Shown here piece after piece: positions 21,706 to 32,107 of a stretch of DNA of 64,000 nucleotides; within the stretch, counting starts at the first letter, position 1; every line of letters starts with the position of its first letter. The DNA lies in contig NZ_JAHKSN010000002.1 of assembly GCF_018863415.1 (NCBI RefSeq), positions 1 to 64,000 on the forward strand, written 5' to 3'. The translations under genes were made by a program, and so were the position numbers. Under the pieces are notes generated by a model, which worked only from the letters and a program-made list of their open reading frames with translations, ran no database searches and had not been told where the DNA came from. Origin of the DNA: Deinococcus aestuarii. GTDB lineage: Bacteria; Deinococcota; Deinococci; Deinococcales; Deinococcaceae.

Positions 21706-23313
21706 ATGACGAAAGGGGCGAGGCGCGGAGGGCTCCCCAGGCGGTGGGGGCTGTGCGGGGCGCTGCTGTTGGGCTCGGCGTGGGCGGTGGTGGGGCCCAC
21801 CCAGGAGGAGCTGAACCGGGCCGACGAGGCGACCGACTCCTGGCTGATGTACAACAAGGGGTACAAGGGCCAGCGGTACTCGCCGCTGGAGCAGATCAAC
21901 ACCGAGAACGTGGCGGGGCTGCGGCGGCTCTGCACCTTCGACACGGGGGACGACGGGGGCTTTCAGGTCACGCCGCAGGTGTACAAGGGGGTCATCTTCT
22001 TCACGCAGATGTACCGCACCTTCGCCATCGACGCCACGACCTGCAAGCCGCTGTGGACCCACAAGCACCTGACCGAGGACTCTTCGGTGCTCACGACCAA
22101 CCGGGGCCTCGCCATCGCGGACGGGGTGCTGTACCGGGGCACGCCCGACGCCCGGCTGATCGCGCTGGACGCCGGAACGGGCAGGGAGCTGTGGAACACC
22201 AAGGTGGAGGACTCCTCGGTGGGGTACTTCCTGAGCTCCGCGCCGATCTACTACGACGGCAAGGTCTACATCGGGGACGCGGGGGCCGACTGGGGCATCA
22301 AGGCCAAGATGTACGCCTTCGACGCCAAGACCGGCCAGAAGGCCTGGAGCTTCGACCTGATTCCCACCGGCAACCAGCTCGGCGCCGACACCTGGAAGCG
22401 CGCAGACGCGACCGTGACGGGCGGGGGCAGCGTCTGGACGAGCTACACGCTCGACCCGCAGTCGGGCAAGCTCTACTTCTCGGTGGGGAACCCGGCCCCC
22501 GACTTCGCGGCCCAGTACCGGCCCGGCGACAACCTCTTCACGAACACGGTGACGGTGCTCGACGCGAGGACGGGCCAGTACAGCCACCACTACCAGCAGA
22601 TTCCCAACGACGACAAGGACTACGACACCGCCGCCGCGCCCGTGCTCTACGACCTGGGCGGCGAGCGGCGCCTGGCGGTGGCGACCAAGGCCGGGTGGCT
22701 GTTCGGGTACGACGACAGCCAGCAGACCCAGGCGTTCAAGCAGCCGATGATCAAGGTCACGAATCAGGAAAAGCCCACCACCCGCGAGGGGCTGGCGATC
22801 TGCCCGAACTACAGCGCGGGCTCGCAGTGGTCGGGGCCCTCCTACCACGCGGCGAACGCGACCCTGGTCGTGCCCGCCGTGGACTGGTGCGGTGTGGTGA
22901 AGCTGGGCGAGGTCCGGCTCATCAAGGGGCAACTGTTCTTCGGCGGCGCGATGCAGCTCGACCCGGCGGAAAAGGCCATCGGCAACGTCGTCGCCTTCGA
23001 CGCCCTGAGCGGCAGGGAAATCTGGCGCTACAGCACTCCCGGCATCCGCATCATCGGCGGCCTCACGACCACCGCCGGGAACCTCGTGCTGGGCGGCGCG
23101 ATGAACGGCACCCTCTTCGCCCTCGACGCGCGGAGCGGCAAGGTCCTCTTCAAGGACAACGTGGACAAGGCGCTGATCGGCGGCGGGGTCTCGACCTACC
23201 TCGTGAACGGCAAGCAGTACCTCGCCGTCGCGGCGGGCAACACGTCCAAGGGGGCCGTGGGCTCGGGCTCGAAGAACGTGACGGGCCGGATCGCCATCTA
23301 TGCCCTTCCCTGA
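21706..23313 (+). CDS. PQQ-dependent alcohol dehydrogenase with Asp-Tyr-Asp metal motif
   Basis: A 535-residue secreted quinoprotein with a signal peptide (about 1-28) and the repeated W-motif beta-propeller. Repeated blocks include LIALDAGTGRELWNT, YAFDAKTGQKAWSF, VVAFDALSGREIWRY and LFALDARSGKVLF. Likely metal-site residues are Asp195 in GDAGADWG, Asn262 in SVGNPAP, Asp305 and Asp307 in KDYD. The second Asp two residues after the catalytic Asp is the mark of lanthanide-dependent (XoxF/PedH type) enzymes, whereas Ca enzymes usually have Ala. The vicinal Cys pair of methanol dehydrogenase is not seen. ATG at 21706 has GAGGAGGG upstream; an ATG at 21664 overlapping the cytochrome stop would add 14 residues. 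Substrate is unproven. Confidence 0.87.
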   Translation: MTKGARRGGLPRRWGLCGALLLGSAWAVVGPTQEELNRADEATDSWLMYNKGYKGQRYSPLEQINTENVAGLRRLCTFDTGDDGGFQVTPQVYKGVIFFTQMYRTFAIDATTCKPLWTHKHLTEDSSVLTTNRGLAIADGVLYRGTPDARLIALDAGTGRELWNTKVEDSSVGYFLSSAPIYYDGKVYIGDAGADWGIKAKMYAFDAKTGQKAWSFDLIPTGNQLGADTWKRADATVTGGGSVWTSYTLDPQSGKLYFSVGNPAPDFAAQYRPGDNLFTNTVTVLDARTGQYSHHYQQIPNDDKDYDTAAAPVLYDLGGERRLAVATKAGWLFGYDDSQQTQAFKQPMIKVTNQEKPTTREGLAICPNYSAGSQWSGPSYHAANATLVVPAVDWCGVVKLGEVRLIKGQLFFGGAMQLDPAEKAIGNVVAFDALSGREIWRYSTPGIRIIGGLTTTAGNLVLGGAMNGTLFALDARSGKVLFKDNVDKALIGGGVSTYLVNGKQYLAVAAGNTSKGAVGSGSKNVTGRIAIYALP

Positions 23314-24022
23314 TCGCCCGGCCCGGGCGCGGCGGCTGGGGGCTGCCCTGTGGGCCCTGACGCTGGCGGGCCCGGCCCACGCCTGGATTCCCTCCCTGAG
23401 CGCGGCGCAGGTGGGTCAGGCCAGGGCCGAGGGCGACGCGATGAGCGTCAAGGAGGGCGGGTACGTCCTGGGGGGATATCTGCTGCGGGCGTACAACGAC
23501 GACATCATCCTGCGCCCCGGCTCGCCCGAGATCGACGGCGTGGTGATCAGCACGCCCTTCGAGCGGGTCCGGTACGAGACCTACCTCTCGCACCTGGAGG
23601 CCAAGCCGATGACCGGGGAGCAGGCCGCCGCCCTGGCCCGGGGGCTCGGCGGGAAACTGACCTTCCGCGTGTACTCGCACAGCCCCTACCCGGTGGAGGA
23701 GGAAGAGGAGCAGTGGCAGCGGGCCTACCGCACCGACCGCGTGACCTTCGACGAGGACCGGGCCAAGAGCTACCTCGACTTCTACAAACCCGCCACCCTG
23801 ACGGTCGCCGGGCGGACCCACACCGCGTCCCCCGTCCTCGACGGTCCCTACCGCGACAACTTCACCCTCCCGAGCGGCGAGGCCGAGTCCAGAAACCTCG
23901 GCGTGGTGTTCTACACCTTCGACGCCCGGACGCTGCCCACCTCGGGGGCCTTTACCCTGAGCTTCCGGGACAGCCGGGGCCAGGTCTACACCCTGAAGGG
24001 CGACCTGGGCCAGCACCGCTGA
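23300..24022 (+). CDS. Exported protein of unknown function in the PQQ dehydrogenase operon
   Basis: A 240-residue protein with an N-terminal signal peptide (ARRLGAALWALTLAGPAHA, cleavage about residue 28). The rest is soluble and rich in aromatic and acidic residues, with an acidic run EEEEEQ near residue 135. I do not recognise a family. ATG at 23300 overlaps the dehydrogenase by 14 nt, so the two are tightly coupled and the product probably acts with the quinoprotein in the periplasm. It is not a recognisable XoxJ/MxaJ periplasmic binding protein. Confidence 0.75.
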   Translation: MPFPDRPARARRLGAALWALTLAGPAHAWIPSLSAAQVGQARAEGDAMSVKEGGYVLGGYLLRAYNDDIILRPGSPEIDGVVISTPFERVRYETYLSHLEAKPMTGEQAAALARGLGGKLTFRVYSHSPYPVEEEEEQWQRAYRTDRVTFDEDRAKSYLDFYKPATLTVAGRTHTASPVLDGPYRDNFTLPSGEAESRNLGVVFYTFDARTLPTSGAFTLSFRDSRGQVYTLKGDLGQHR

Positions 24023-24118
24023 ACCGGGCCGCGGACGCGGGGAGCAAGGGGGGAGGGGGTGGAAGTCCCGTCCCCCTCCCTCTTCGCCCCCCACCAACAA
24101 ATGGTCTACCCTGCACGT

Positions 24119-24529
24119 ATGGCCGACCTCCTGAAAAAGACCATGCACGTCACCTGGCTCGGCGAGCAGCGCTACGTCGGCGTCAGCGAGAGCGGGCACC
24201 AGCTTCTGATCGACAACAGCCCCGTCAAGGTGGGCGTCTCCCCGATGGAGGCCCTGCTCGGGGCCCTCGCCACCTGCACCGCCTACGACATCGTGGAGAT
24301 CATGAAAAAGCGCCGCACGCCGCTGACCTCCTACCGGGTCGAGGTCGAGGGCGAGCGGGCGGAGACCACCCCGAAGCGCTACACCCGCATCACCGTGCGC
24401 CACATCGCCAGCGGCGAAGGGCTCACCGGGGACGCGCTGAGCCGGGCGGCGCACCTCAGCCACGAGAAATACTGCTCGGTGGCGGCGAGCCTGAACAGCG
24501 AGATCATGCTGGAGACGCGGGTGGAGTAG
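24119..24529 (+). CDS. OsmC/Ohr-family peroxide-reducing protein
   Basis: A 136-residue protein with the two conserved cysteines of the family, Cys53 in LATCTAYD and Cys119 in HEKYCSVAASL. They form the redox pair that reduces organic hydroperoxides. The spacing and HEKYCSV motif favour the OsmC/YhfA branch over Ohr. ATG at 24119 lies 6 nt behind TACCCT (24107-24112) without Shine-Dalgarno, so it is probably leaderless; an upstream in-frame ATG at 24059 would add 20 weakly plausible residues. Confidence 0.88.
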   Translation: MADLLKKTMHVTWLGEQRYVGVSESGHQLLIDNSPVKVGVSPMEALLGALATCTAYDIVEIMKKRRTPLTSYRVEVEGERAETTPKRYTRITVRHIASGEGLTGDALSRAAHLSHEKYCSVAASLNSEIMLETRVE

Positions 24530-24566
24530 GGCGGGGTATGGGTGGGGGCGGGGTTGGCTGCGGGCC

Positions 24567-24593
24567 GCCTCGCCCGTTTGTTGGAGGCTTTTT
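24567..24593 (+). terminator. Weak intrinsic terminator after osmC-like gene
   Basis: GCCTC (24567-24571) pairs with GAGGC (24584-24588), followed by TTTTT. The stem is short (5 bp). Confidence 0.4.
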
Positions 24594-24622
24594 GTTTCCT
24601 GTGGTTCGGGGAGGGATTGGGC

Positions 24623-24664
24623 GGTTACCCCCCTTCCCGGCCTCCCCCACAAGGGGGGAGGAGG
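24623..24664 (+). repeat. REP-like C-run/G-run element, copy A1
   Basis: GGTTACCCCCCTTCCCGGCC followed by TCCCCCACAAGGGGGGAGGA. The internal CCTCCCCC/GGGGGGAGG is itself a hairpin. It matches 24796-24837 in inverted orientation and 31782-31822 in direct orientation. Confidence 0.8.
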
Positions 24665-24795
24665 AATAGAAAGCTCCAGCGCCTCTAGCCTGCCATCAGG
24701 AAAGCTGGAAAAGCTCGCCTCTTCCGGGCCACAAGAGGGGGTATTCTCTTTCGCTCAGCGTGGAGGTGACACACCCCCTCACGCCCTATGTTTTT

Positions 24796-24837
24796 AGCTC
24801 CTCCCCCCTTGTGGGGGAGGCTGGGAGGGGGGTAGCC
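24796..24837 (-). repeat. REP-like C-run/G-run element, copy A2 (inverted)
   Basis: The reverse complement of AGCTCCTCCCCCCTTGTGGG plus the following bases matches copy A1 almost throughout. The A1-A2 pair could form a long cruciform or mRNA stem. Confidence 0.8.
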
Positions 24838-24866
24838 GCCCAACGCCTCCCAGCCCCCTCCCAGCC

Positions 24867-26924
24867 CTACTCCTCCTCCGCCCCCGCCTGCTGCGCCGCC
24901 TCCCGCTGGGCCCGAACCTTGTAGACCTTGTGCATCTGGTCGAGTTCCCCGGTGCACGGCTGCTGGGCGTCCAGCGGCAGCGCACTCCCCCGCTCGTCCA
25001 GCGTGACACACCAGCGCGCGGCGAACATCTTCTTGGCAGCTTTGAGCGCCGGGCCCGAACCCTCTCCCCCGTTCTGGAAGAAGGTGACGACGGCGAAGTT
25101 GGGGTTCTCCAGCGGCCCGTAGCCCTCGTACCAGGCGTGGGTGTAGGCGTAGTTGTAGCGGCGCGACAACCCGTTTTCCGCCGTGCCCGTCTTGCCGCCC
25201 GTGCGGACGGGGAAGAGCAGCGGGCCGACCTCGTGGCGGGCGGTGCCCGTGCGGATGCTCGTCACCCAGGACATGCCCTCCTTGACGAACTTGAAAATCT
25301 CGGTGTTGCCGTTCTTCACCACGCTGACGGCGGGCTTGCGGGCGACGGGCTCGTCTCCGACCGCCTTGAGGACCGTGAGGGGCCGCTTCATCCCGTCGTT
25401 GATGATGGTGGACATCACCGAGACGAGCTGGGCGGGCGTGACGAGCACGTCCCCCTGGCCGATGCTCATGTTCAGGCCCGAGCCCTCGTACCAGGGGTGC
25501 TCGTTGCTGGTGTAGTCGTCCCGGTCGGGCACGTCGCCCAGCTTCTCGCCGACGAGTTCGAGGCCGGTGGGCGAGCGGAAGCCGAGTTCGGTGGCGCGCG
25601 CCTTGAGCTGCCGGGAGTACCCGGTCGGGCCCGCCTTGACCGCCGAGGTGTAAAACCACGGGTTGCAGGAAAAGGCGATGGCCTTGCGCCCGTCCACCGG
25701 CCCCAGGCTGTAGGACGCCCAGTTGCGGAAGGCCGCCCGCCCGAAGTAGTACACCGGGGAACAGTTCGTGGTGAAGTTGCCCCACTTCTCCACGAAGGCG
25801 ATGGTGGAGGTGAGCTTGAACACGCTGCCGGGGTTGTACGCCTGCACCACCCGGTTGCTCGTCACGGCGTCGAGCGCCGCGTCCGGGCGGTTGGGGTCCA
25901 CCGCCCAGCGTTTCGCCACCGGGTCGGGGCCGGGCACCCGCGAGAACCAGTTGGGGTCGAAGGTGGGGCTGCTCGCCATCGCCAGCACCTCGTTCGTGCG
26001 CGGGTCGATGGCGATGACGGCGCCGCGCGCGTAGGGGTCGGGGCGGCCCCCGTGCGCGGCGCGGCCCCGGTTCACGTCGGCGAGCCCCTCGCGCAGCACG
26101 GATTCGGCGGCCCGCTGGAGGGTGCTGTCGATGGTGAGGGTGAGGTCTTTGCCCTGGCGCCCGGGGTCGATCACCCGCTCGGTGAGGGGGCGCCCGTTCG
26201 CCGTCACCTCGCGGCGGCGCAGGCCGTTCACGCCCGCCAGGACCGATTGCTGGCTGTACTCCAGCCCGGAGACGCCCACCATGTCGCCGACCGTGTAGCC
26301 CTCCTCCTCGACCTGGCGACGGTTCGCCTCCAGCACGTACCCGAGGAGGTGCGCGGCCATCTTGCCCTCCGGATAGACGCGCTCGACCCGCTCGCGCAGC
26401 TCCAGGCTGGGGACGAGGACCGTGTACTCGTACAGGGCGGCGAGGCGGTCTTGCGGCACGTTGCGGGCGAGGACGGTCGCGGTCTCCTTCTCGGGGTCGG
26501 GCTCGCGCGGCTGCCCGTTCACGAGCACGTCGGGCCTGACCCCGGCGAGGGCCTGAATCCGCTCCCAGGCGGGGATGGCCTGGGCGGGGTCTTGCGGGTT
26601 GCGCCTGCCGGTGTACACCAGATCGACGGCGAGGCGGTTGGTGGCGAGGAGCACGCCGTCGCGCGTGCGAATCTCGCCGCGCAGGGCGCGCACCACCTCG
26701 TCGCGCTGGAAGTTGCTCGCCGACTGCACCGCGAACTCGTCGTGCCGCGTGACCTGAAGCTGGAAGAGCCGCCCGCCGAGCACCGCGAGCCCCAGGCTGA
26801 AGCCCAGCGCCAGCAGCCGGACGGGGAGGGCCCCGGCGGCGGAGTGTTCGCCCGCCCGCCTGCGCCCGCCCGCCCTCCGGCGCAGCCGCGAGCGGCGGTC
26901 GAAACTGTCCCCGGCCCGGCTCAT
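24867..26924 (-). CDS. mrdA: Penicillin-binding protein 2 (elongation transpeptidase)
   Basis: A 685-residue class B PBP that crosslinks lateral-wall peptidoglycan with the Mre system. It has a basic cytoplasmic tail, a single membrane anchor (about residues 35-58), a PBP dimer/pedestal domain and a transpeptidase domain. Active motifs are S-V-F-K in NPGSVFKLTS, S-C-N in AFSCNPWF and K-T-G-T in GGKTGTAEN. Start ATG at 26924 overlaps the mreD stop (ATGA). It is the last gene of deoC-maf-mreC-mreD-mrdA. No rodA follows within the window. Confidence 0.92.
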   Translation of the reverse strand: MSRAGDSFDRRSRLRRRAGGRRRAGEHSAAGALPVRLLALGFSLGLAVLGGRLFQLQVTRHDEFAVQSASNFQRDEVVRALRGEIRTRDGVLLATNRLAVDLVYTGRRNPQDPAQAIPAWERIQALAGVRPDVLVNGQPREPDPEKETATVLARNVPQDRLAALYEYTVLVPSLELRERVERVYPEGKMAAHLLGYVLEANRRQVEEEGYTVGDMVGVSGLEYSQQSVLAGVNGLRRREVTANGRPLTERVIDPGRQGKDLTLTIDSTLQRAAESVLREGLADVNRGRAAHGGRPDPYARGAVIAIDPRTNEVLAMASSPTFDPNWFSRVPGPDPVAKRWAVDPNRPDAALDAVTSNRVVQAYNPGSVFKLTSTIAFVEKWGNFTTNCSPVYYFGRAAFRNWASYSLGPVDGRKAIAFSCNPWFYTSAVKAGPTGYSRQLKARATELGFRSPTGLELVGEKLGDVPDRDDYTSNEHPWYEGSGLNMSIGQGDVLVTPAQLVSVMSTIINDGMKRPLTVLKAVGDEPVARKPAVSVVKNGNTEIFKFVKEGMSWVTSIRTGTARHEVGPLLFPVRTGGKTGTAENGLSRRYNYAYTHAWYEGYGPLENPNFAVVTFFQNGGEGSGPALKAAKKMFAARWCVTLDERGSALPLDAQQPCTGELDQMHKVYKVRAQREAAQQAGAEEE

Positions 26925-27469
26925 CCGAGCCCTCGCTGAGACCCGGCGCGCGGCCCGAGAGCCCAGTTCACCACCCGCTCCCAGAGCGGATAGGCGATCA
27001 AGGTCGTCAGGAAGGCGAGGGGCACGGTCCGGATCAGTGTATCGGTCGTCACGAGGTCCGATCTGAGCCAGTACGTCAGGAACAGGAAGGCGAGCCACTG
27101 CCCCGCCGTGGCCGCGAGAACGGTCACCACCCCCTGGATCACCCCCGAATCCACGACGAGGCGCCGCACGGTCAGGACAAGGAGCACCCCGCCCGCCACC
27201 CCCGCCGCGTGCAGGCCCAGCGCCCCGCCGCCGAGCACGTCCTGGGCGAGCCCCACCCCATACGCCCCGAGGAGCGCGACGGTGGGCGAGAGCCGCCACA
27301 CCAGCGCCACGCCCGTCAGCAGGAAGAGGTTGGGCGGCGGCACGGGCGAGCCGTCGAGGAGCCGGGAGAGGGCACCCTGCACCGTGATCAGGATCAGGGC
27401 GTAGAGGACGTACAGCACCGGGCGACCCGGGGTGCCGACCGCGAGCGCGGGCAGGCGGGCGCGCGTCAC
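26921..27469 (-). CDS. mreD: Rod shape-determining membrane protein MreD
   Basis: A 182-residue polytopic membrane protein with five to six hydrophobic segments. Family-like features are the GLAQDVLGGGALGLHA loop and the late TLIAYPLWERVV. It bridges MreC and PBP2/RodA in the elongation complex. GTG at 27469 overlaps the mreC stop (GTGA) and is preceded by GGAGG. Confidence 0.85.
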   Translation of the reverse strand: MTRARLPALAVGTPGRPVLYVLYALILITVQGALSRLLDGSPVPPPNLFLLTGVALVWRLSPTVALLGAYGVGLAQDVLGGGALGLHAAGVAGGVLLVLTVRRLVVDSGVIQGVVTVLAATAGQWLAFLFLTYWLRSDLVTTDTLIRTVPLAFLTTLIAYPLWERVVNWALGPRAGSQRGLG

Positions 27470-28248
27470 AACCCCTCCAGCAGGGTCACGTCCTCGACCG
27501 CGCCGACGTCCACGGCGGGCTTGACGACGACCGTGCGGTTCACGTCGTTGGGCCCGAGCGGCAGCACCCGCTCGACGGTGCCCACCCGGATGCCGACCGG
27601 GTACACGCCGCCGAGGCTGCTCGTGACGAGCACGTCCCCCGGCTTGACGGGCACGCTGCGCGAGAACTGGGCGCGCAACCTATCGGGCGGCAATCCCACG
27701 GCGAGGCCGCGCCCGCCCCGGTTCCCCTCTAGGGTGACGCCGACGCTGCTCTCGGGGTCCACCAGGCCGATCACCGTCGCGCGGCGCCCGCTGACCCCCA
27801 CGACCTGCCCGACGAGCCCGGCGGGGACGGTGACGGGCATCCGCATCCGCACCCCGTCCGCGCTGCCCCGGTTGAGGGTCAGGCGGGCGAGCAGGGGGCT
27901 GGGGTCCACCGCCACGACCTGCGCGAGGCCGACGGCGTTGGGCGCCTGGGTCGCGCGAATCTGCACGACCTGCCGCAGCCGGGCGACCTCGCGGGCGAGC
28001 AGCTCGTTGCGCTGGGCCAGGGCGTCGTTCTGGCGCCGGAGGGACTGCACCTCCCCCGCGAGATTGCGCTCCTGCACCACGTTCGTGTAGGCCCGGCGCA
28101 CGTTGTCGGTGGCGGCGAGCACGACGCGGGTGACGGGTGCGGTCGCCGCGCTCAGCGCGGTTGGCGCGACGACCTGGAAGCGGGTGGCGACCATGCTCAC
28201 GAGCAGAAGCGCCGCGTACAGCAGCAGCAGTTCCCGGAAGCCCCTCAC
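27466..28248 (-). CDS. mreC: Rod shape-determining protein MreC
   Basis: A 260-residue bitopic protein: an N-terminal membrane helix (about 6-24), a coiled coil (about 60-95, EVQSLRRQNDALAQRNELLAREV) and two beta-barrel domains. Conserved segments include VNRGS-like LNRGSADGVRMRMPV and VVTSSLGGVYPVGI. It organises PBP2 in the periplasm. No mreB precedes it; the gene directly upstream is maf, so the cytoskeletal gene is separate or absent. Confidence 0.9.
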   Translation of the reverse strand: MRGFRELLLLYAALLLVSMVATRFQVVAPTALSAATAPVTRVVLAATDNVRRAYTNVVQERNLAGEVQSLRRQNDALAQRNELLAREVARLRQVVQIRATQAPNAVGLAQVVAVDPSPLLARLTLNRGSADGVRMRMPVTVPAGLVGQVVGVSGRRATVIGLVDPESSVGVTLEGNRGGRGLAVGLPPDRLRAQFSRSVPVKPGDVLVTSSLGGVYPVGIRVGTVERVLPLGPNDVNRTVVVKPAVDVGAVEDVTLLEGL

Positions 28249-28853
28249 AGCGCCCCGCGCACCTCTCTCACCCCGGCGGCCTCGCCCCAGACGGGGACGC
28301 CCGCCTCACGCATCAGGCGGATCACCAGCCCGAGCGGAAAGCCCACCACGTTCGAGTAGTCGCCGTCGATGCGGGAGACGAGCGCCATCCCGACCCCCTG
28401 GATGCCGTACCCGCCCGCCTTGTCGAGGCCCTCCCCGGTGCGGGCGTAATGGGCAACTTCGGCGTCGGTCAGGTCGCGGAAGGTGACGTCCGTGCGCTCG
28501 ACGCCGCCCGCCGTGCCCCCCGGAGAGGCGACGGTGACCCCGGTGTAGACCTGATGGGTGCGGCCCGAAAGCTGCCGGAGAAAGGCGCGGTTCTCCGCCT
28601 CATCCAGCGGCTTGGCGAGGAGGGCGCCGTCCGCCGCGACCACGGTGTCGGCGGCGATCACGACCGCGCCGGGATGCTCACGTGCGACGGAAGCCGCCTT
28701 GAGCGCAGCGAGGTCGCCCGCCAGCCGCGCCGGGTCCGTCTCGGGACTCTCCTCGTCCGCGCCGCTCACGACGATCCGGAACGTCACGCCGAGGTTGCCC
28801 AGCAGTTCGCGCCGCCGGGGACTGCCCGAGGCGAGGATGACATCCGGCGCCAC
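28245..28853 (-). CDS. maf: Maf-family nucleoside triphosphate pyrophosphatase
   Basis: A 202-residue house-cleaning pyrophosphatase that hydrolyses dTTP, UTP or modified nucleotides. Family motifs are ILASGSPRRRELL at the N-terminus, AADTVVAADG, and GGYGIQGVG near the C-terminus. It starts with GTG one base after the deoC stop and its own stop overlaps mreC. Association of maf with mreBCD is common in bacteria. Confidence 0.92.
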   Translation of the reverse strand: MAPDVILASGSPRRRELLGNLGVTFRIVVSGADEESPETDPARLAGDLAALKAASVAREHPGAVVIAADTVVAADGALLAKPLDEAENRAFLRQLSGRTHQVYTGVTVASPGGTAGGVERTDVTFRDLTDAEVAHYARTGEGLDKAGGYGIQGVGMALVSRIDGDYSNVVGFPLGLVIRLMREAGVPVWGEAAGVREVRGAL

Positions 28854-28854
28854 G

Positions 28855-29517
<663 letters not shown>

Positions 29518-29619
29518 GCGCTCAGAATACGCGCTGGGGGCTAAGAAACGTAAACCGGACTTCATCCGCCGGGTCCAACCTGAACGGTGTGGGGCCACCT
29601 TTCCGTTACGCTCTGAGAT

Positions 29620-30114
29620 ATGACCCAGGCCACGCCCACCCTCACCCCCGGCGAACCCTTCCCCAGCTTCACCCTCCCCGACGCTGACGGGCGCACCCAC
29701 CGCCTCGCCGACTACGCGGGCCGCTACGTGGTGCTCTATGCCTATCCCAAGGACGACACCCCCGGCTGCACGCGGGAGGCGTGCGACTTCCGCGACAGCG
29801 CCCTCCTCAAGGCCCACGGCGCCGCCATCCTCGGCGTGAGCCGCGACGACGCCGAGAGCCACCGCGCCTTCGGGGAGAAGTACGGCCTGCCCTTCCCCCT
29901 GCTGACCGACGAGGACGCCGCCTTCCTGAAGACGGTGGGCGCCTACGGCCCGAAGAACAGCTTCGGCAAGGTGACGGAGGGCGTGCGCCGGGCGACCTTC
30001 TTGATCGGCCCGGACGGGAGGCTCGTGCAGGTCTGGCCCACCGTGCAGGTCGAGGGCCACGCCGACGCGGTAGCCGCCGCCATCGACGCCGACCGTCAGG
30101 GGCGCGATGCCTGA
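29620..30114 (+). CDS. bcp: Thiol peroxidase Bcp/PrxQ family
   Basis: A 164-residue peroxiredoxin reducing H2O2 and organic peroxides. The peroxidatic site is TPGC50TREAC55, with Cys55 as the nearby resolving cysteine of the PrxQ type. The conserved PKDDTPGCT block is complete. ATG at 29620 follows TACGCT by a few bases, probably leaderless. It overlaps rpiA by 8 nt. Confidence 0.92.
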   Translation: MTQATPTLTPGEPFPSFTLPDADGRTHRLADYAGRYVVLYAYPKDDTPGCTREACDFRDSALLKAHGAAILGVSRDDAESHRAFGEKYGLPFPLLTDEDAAFLKTVGAYGPKNSFGKVTEGVRRATFLIGPDGRLVQVWPTVQVEGHADAVAAAIDADRQGRDA

Positions 30115-30789
30115 CCTGGAGGGGTTGAAGGAACAGGCCGCGATCCGCGCCGCCCTGCTGGTCGAGAGCGGCATGCGGGTCGGCCTGGGCACGGGCAGCA
30201 CCGCGAAGTATGCGATCCAGGAACTCGGGCGGCGGCTCGCGGCAGGCGAGGTGAGGAACATCGTGGGCGTGGCGACGAGCGAGGCCTCGGAGGCGCTGGC
30301 CCGTGACCTCGGTATCCCGGTCGAGCCCCTCGACCCCCGGCCCCTCGACCTCGCCATCGACGGGGCGGACGAGATCGACCCGGGGCTGAACCTGATTAAG
30401 GGCCTCGGCGGCGCCCTCCTGCGCGAGAAGCTGACCGAGGTACAGGCTAGGCGACTCGTCATCATCGCCGACCACACCAAGGTCGTCTCGCGGCTGGGGG
30501 AGAAAGCCCCCCTCCCCGTGGAGATCGCGCGCTTCGGCTTCCTCTCGACCATCGAGCGGCTGCGGGCCCTGGGGCTGGGAGGGCGGCTGCGGCAACCCGG
30601 CGCCCAGCCGTACGTGACCGACAACGGCAACTACATCTTCGACGCGGCGCTGCCGGAGAGTTTCGACCCCGCCGCGCTGGAACGGCAGGTCAAGGGAACG
30701 CTGGGCGTGGTGGAGACGGGCTTTTTCCTGGGAATGGCCGAGCTGGCCTTCGTCGCCTCGCCGGAGGGGGTGCGGGAGGTGCGCCGCCC

Positions 30790-30793
<4 letters not shown>
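30107..30793 (+). CDS. rpiA: Ribose-5-phosphate isomerase A
   Basis: A 228-residue enzyme interconverting ribose 5-phosphate and ribulose 5-phosphate. Diagnostic motifs are GLGTGSTAKYAI, DGADEIDPGLNLIKGLGGALLREK and the ADHTKVV segment; the catalytic Glu lies in the LLREK block. It overlaps bcp by 8 nt and the next gene by 4 nt (TTGA), so the three form one transcript. Confidence 0.93.
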
Positions 30794-31758
<965 letters not shown>

Positions 31759-31781
31759 GGGGAGGGTATTGGGGACGCTTC

Positions 31782-31822
31782 GTTTACCCCCCCTCCCAGC
31801 CTCCCCCACAAGGGGGAGGAGC
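31782..31822 (+). repeat. REP-like C-run/G-run element, copy A3
   Basis: GTTTACCCCCCCTCCCAGCC followed by TCCCCCACAAGGGGGAGGAG. Near-identical to copies at 24623 (direct) and 24796 (inverted). Confidence 0.8.
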
Positions 31823-31860
31823 AAAAAGAGCGGCTGTTGACTGGAAAAGGGCGGTAGCGT

Positions 31861-31911
31861 GGGTCACACGCCCCCTCACCCCGGCCCTCTCCCACGAGGG
31901 GAGAGGGAGGA
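31861..31911 (+). repeat. Related element with GGGTCACACGCCCC head
   Basis: GGGTCACACGCCCCCTCACC, then CGGCCCTCTCCCACGAGGGG and AGAGGGAGG. The head recurs at about 5805 and in variant form at about 24767. The CCCTCTCCC/GGGAGAGGG arms form a hairpin. Confidence 0.7.
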
Positions 31912-31935
31912 GAAAAGCTTGAGCCTTTCCGCTGT

Positions 31936-32064
31936 TCAAAACGTCAATGACGCCCCATAAGTGCCGGCGACTAAACGCTCCTGGCCCACGGCCACGTCGG
32001 CTCGCGCAGCGAGACGGTGGGTACGTGGCTGGGACGCGACAAGATCAAACATTGCGTTCGGAAA
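31936..32064 (-). pseudogene. Possible C-terminal remnant of an outer-membrane beta-barrel gene
   Basis: Reading on the minus strand toward a stop at 31936, the last residues are MFDLVASQPRTHRLAARADV followed by AVGQERLVAGTYGASLTF. The alternating pattern and terminal Phe resemble the last strands of an outer-membrane barrel. Upstream the frame runs into repeat DNA and no start or body is seen. This may be a decayed gene end, or chance. Confidence 0.3.
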
Positions 32065-32107
32065 GACCCGTCCACCCGCGCCGCCCGTGTGCCCTTGCTC
32101 AGCGCAG

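Larger units (their letters stand above)
24530..24866. other. Intergenic stretch (337 bp) with inverted repeat pair
   Basis: No gene is supported. Apart from the weak terminator it holds two inverted copies of a 42-bp C-run/G-run element (next entries) separated by about 130 bp. Confidence 0.6.
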
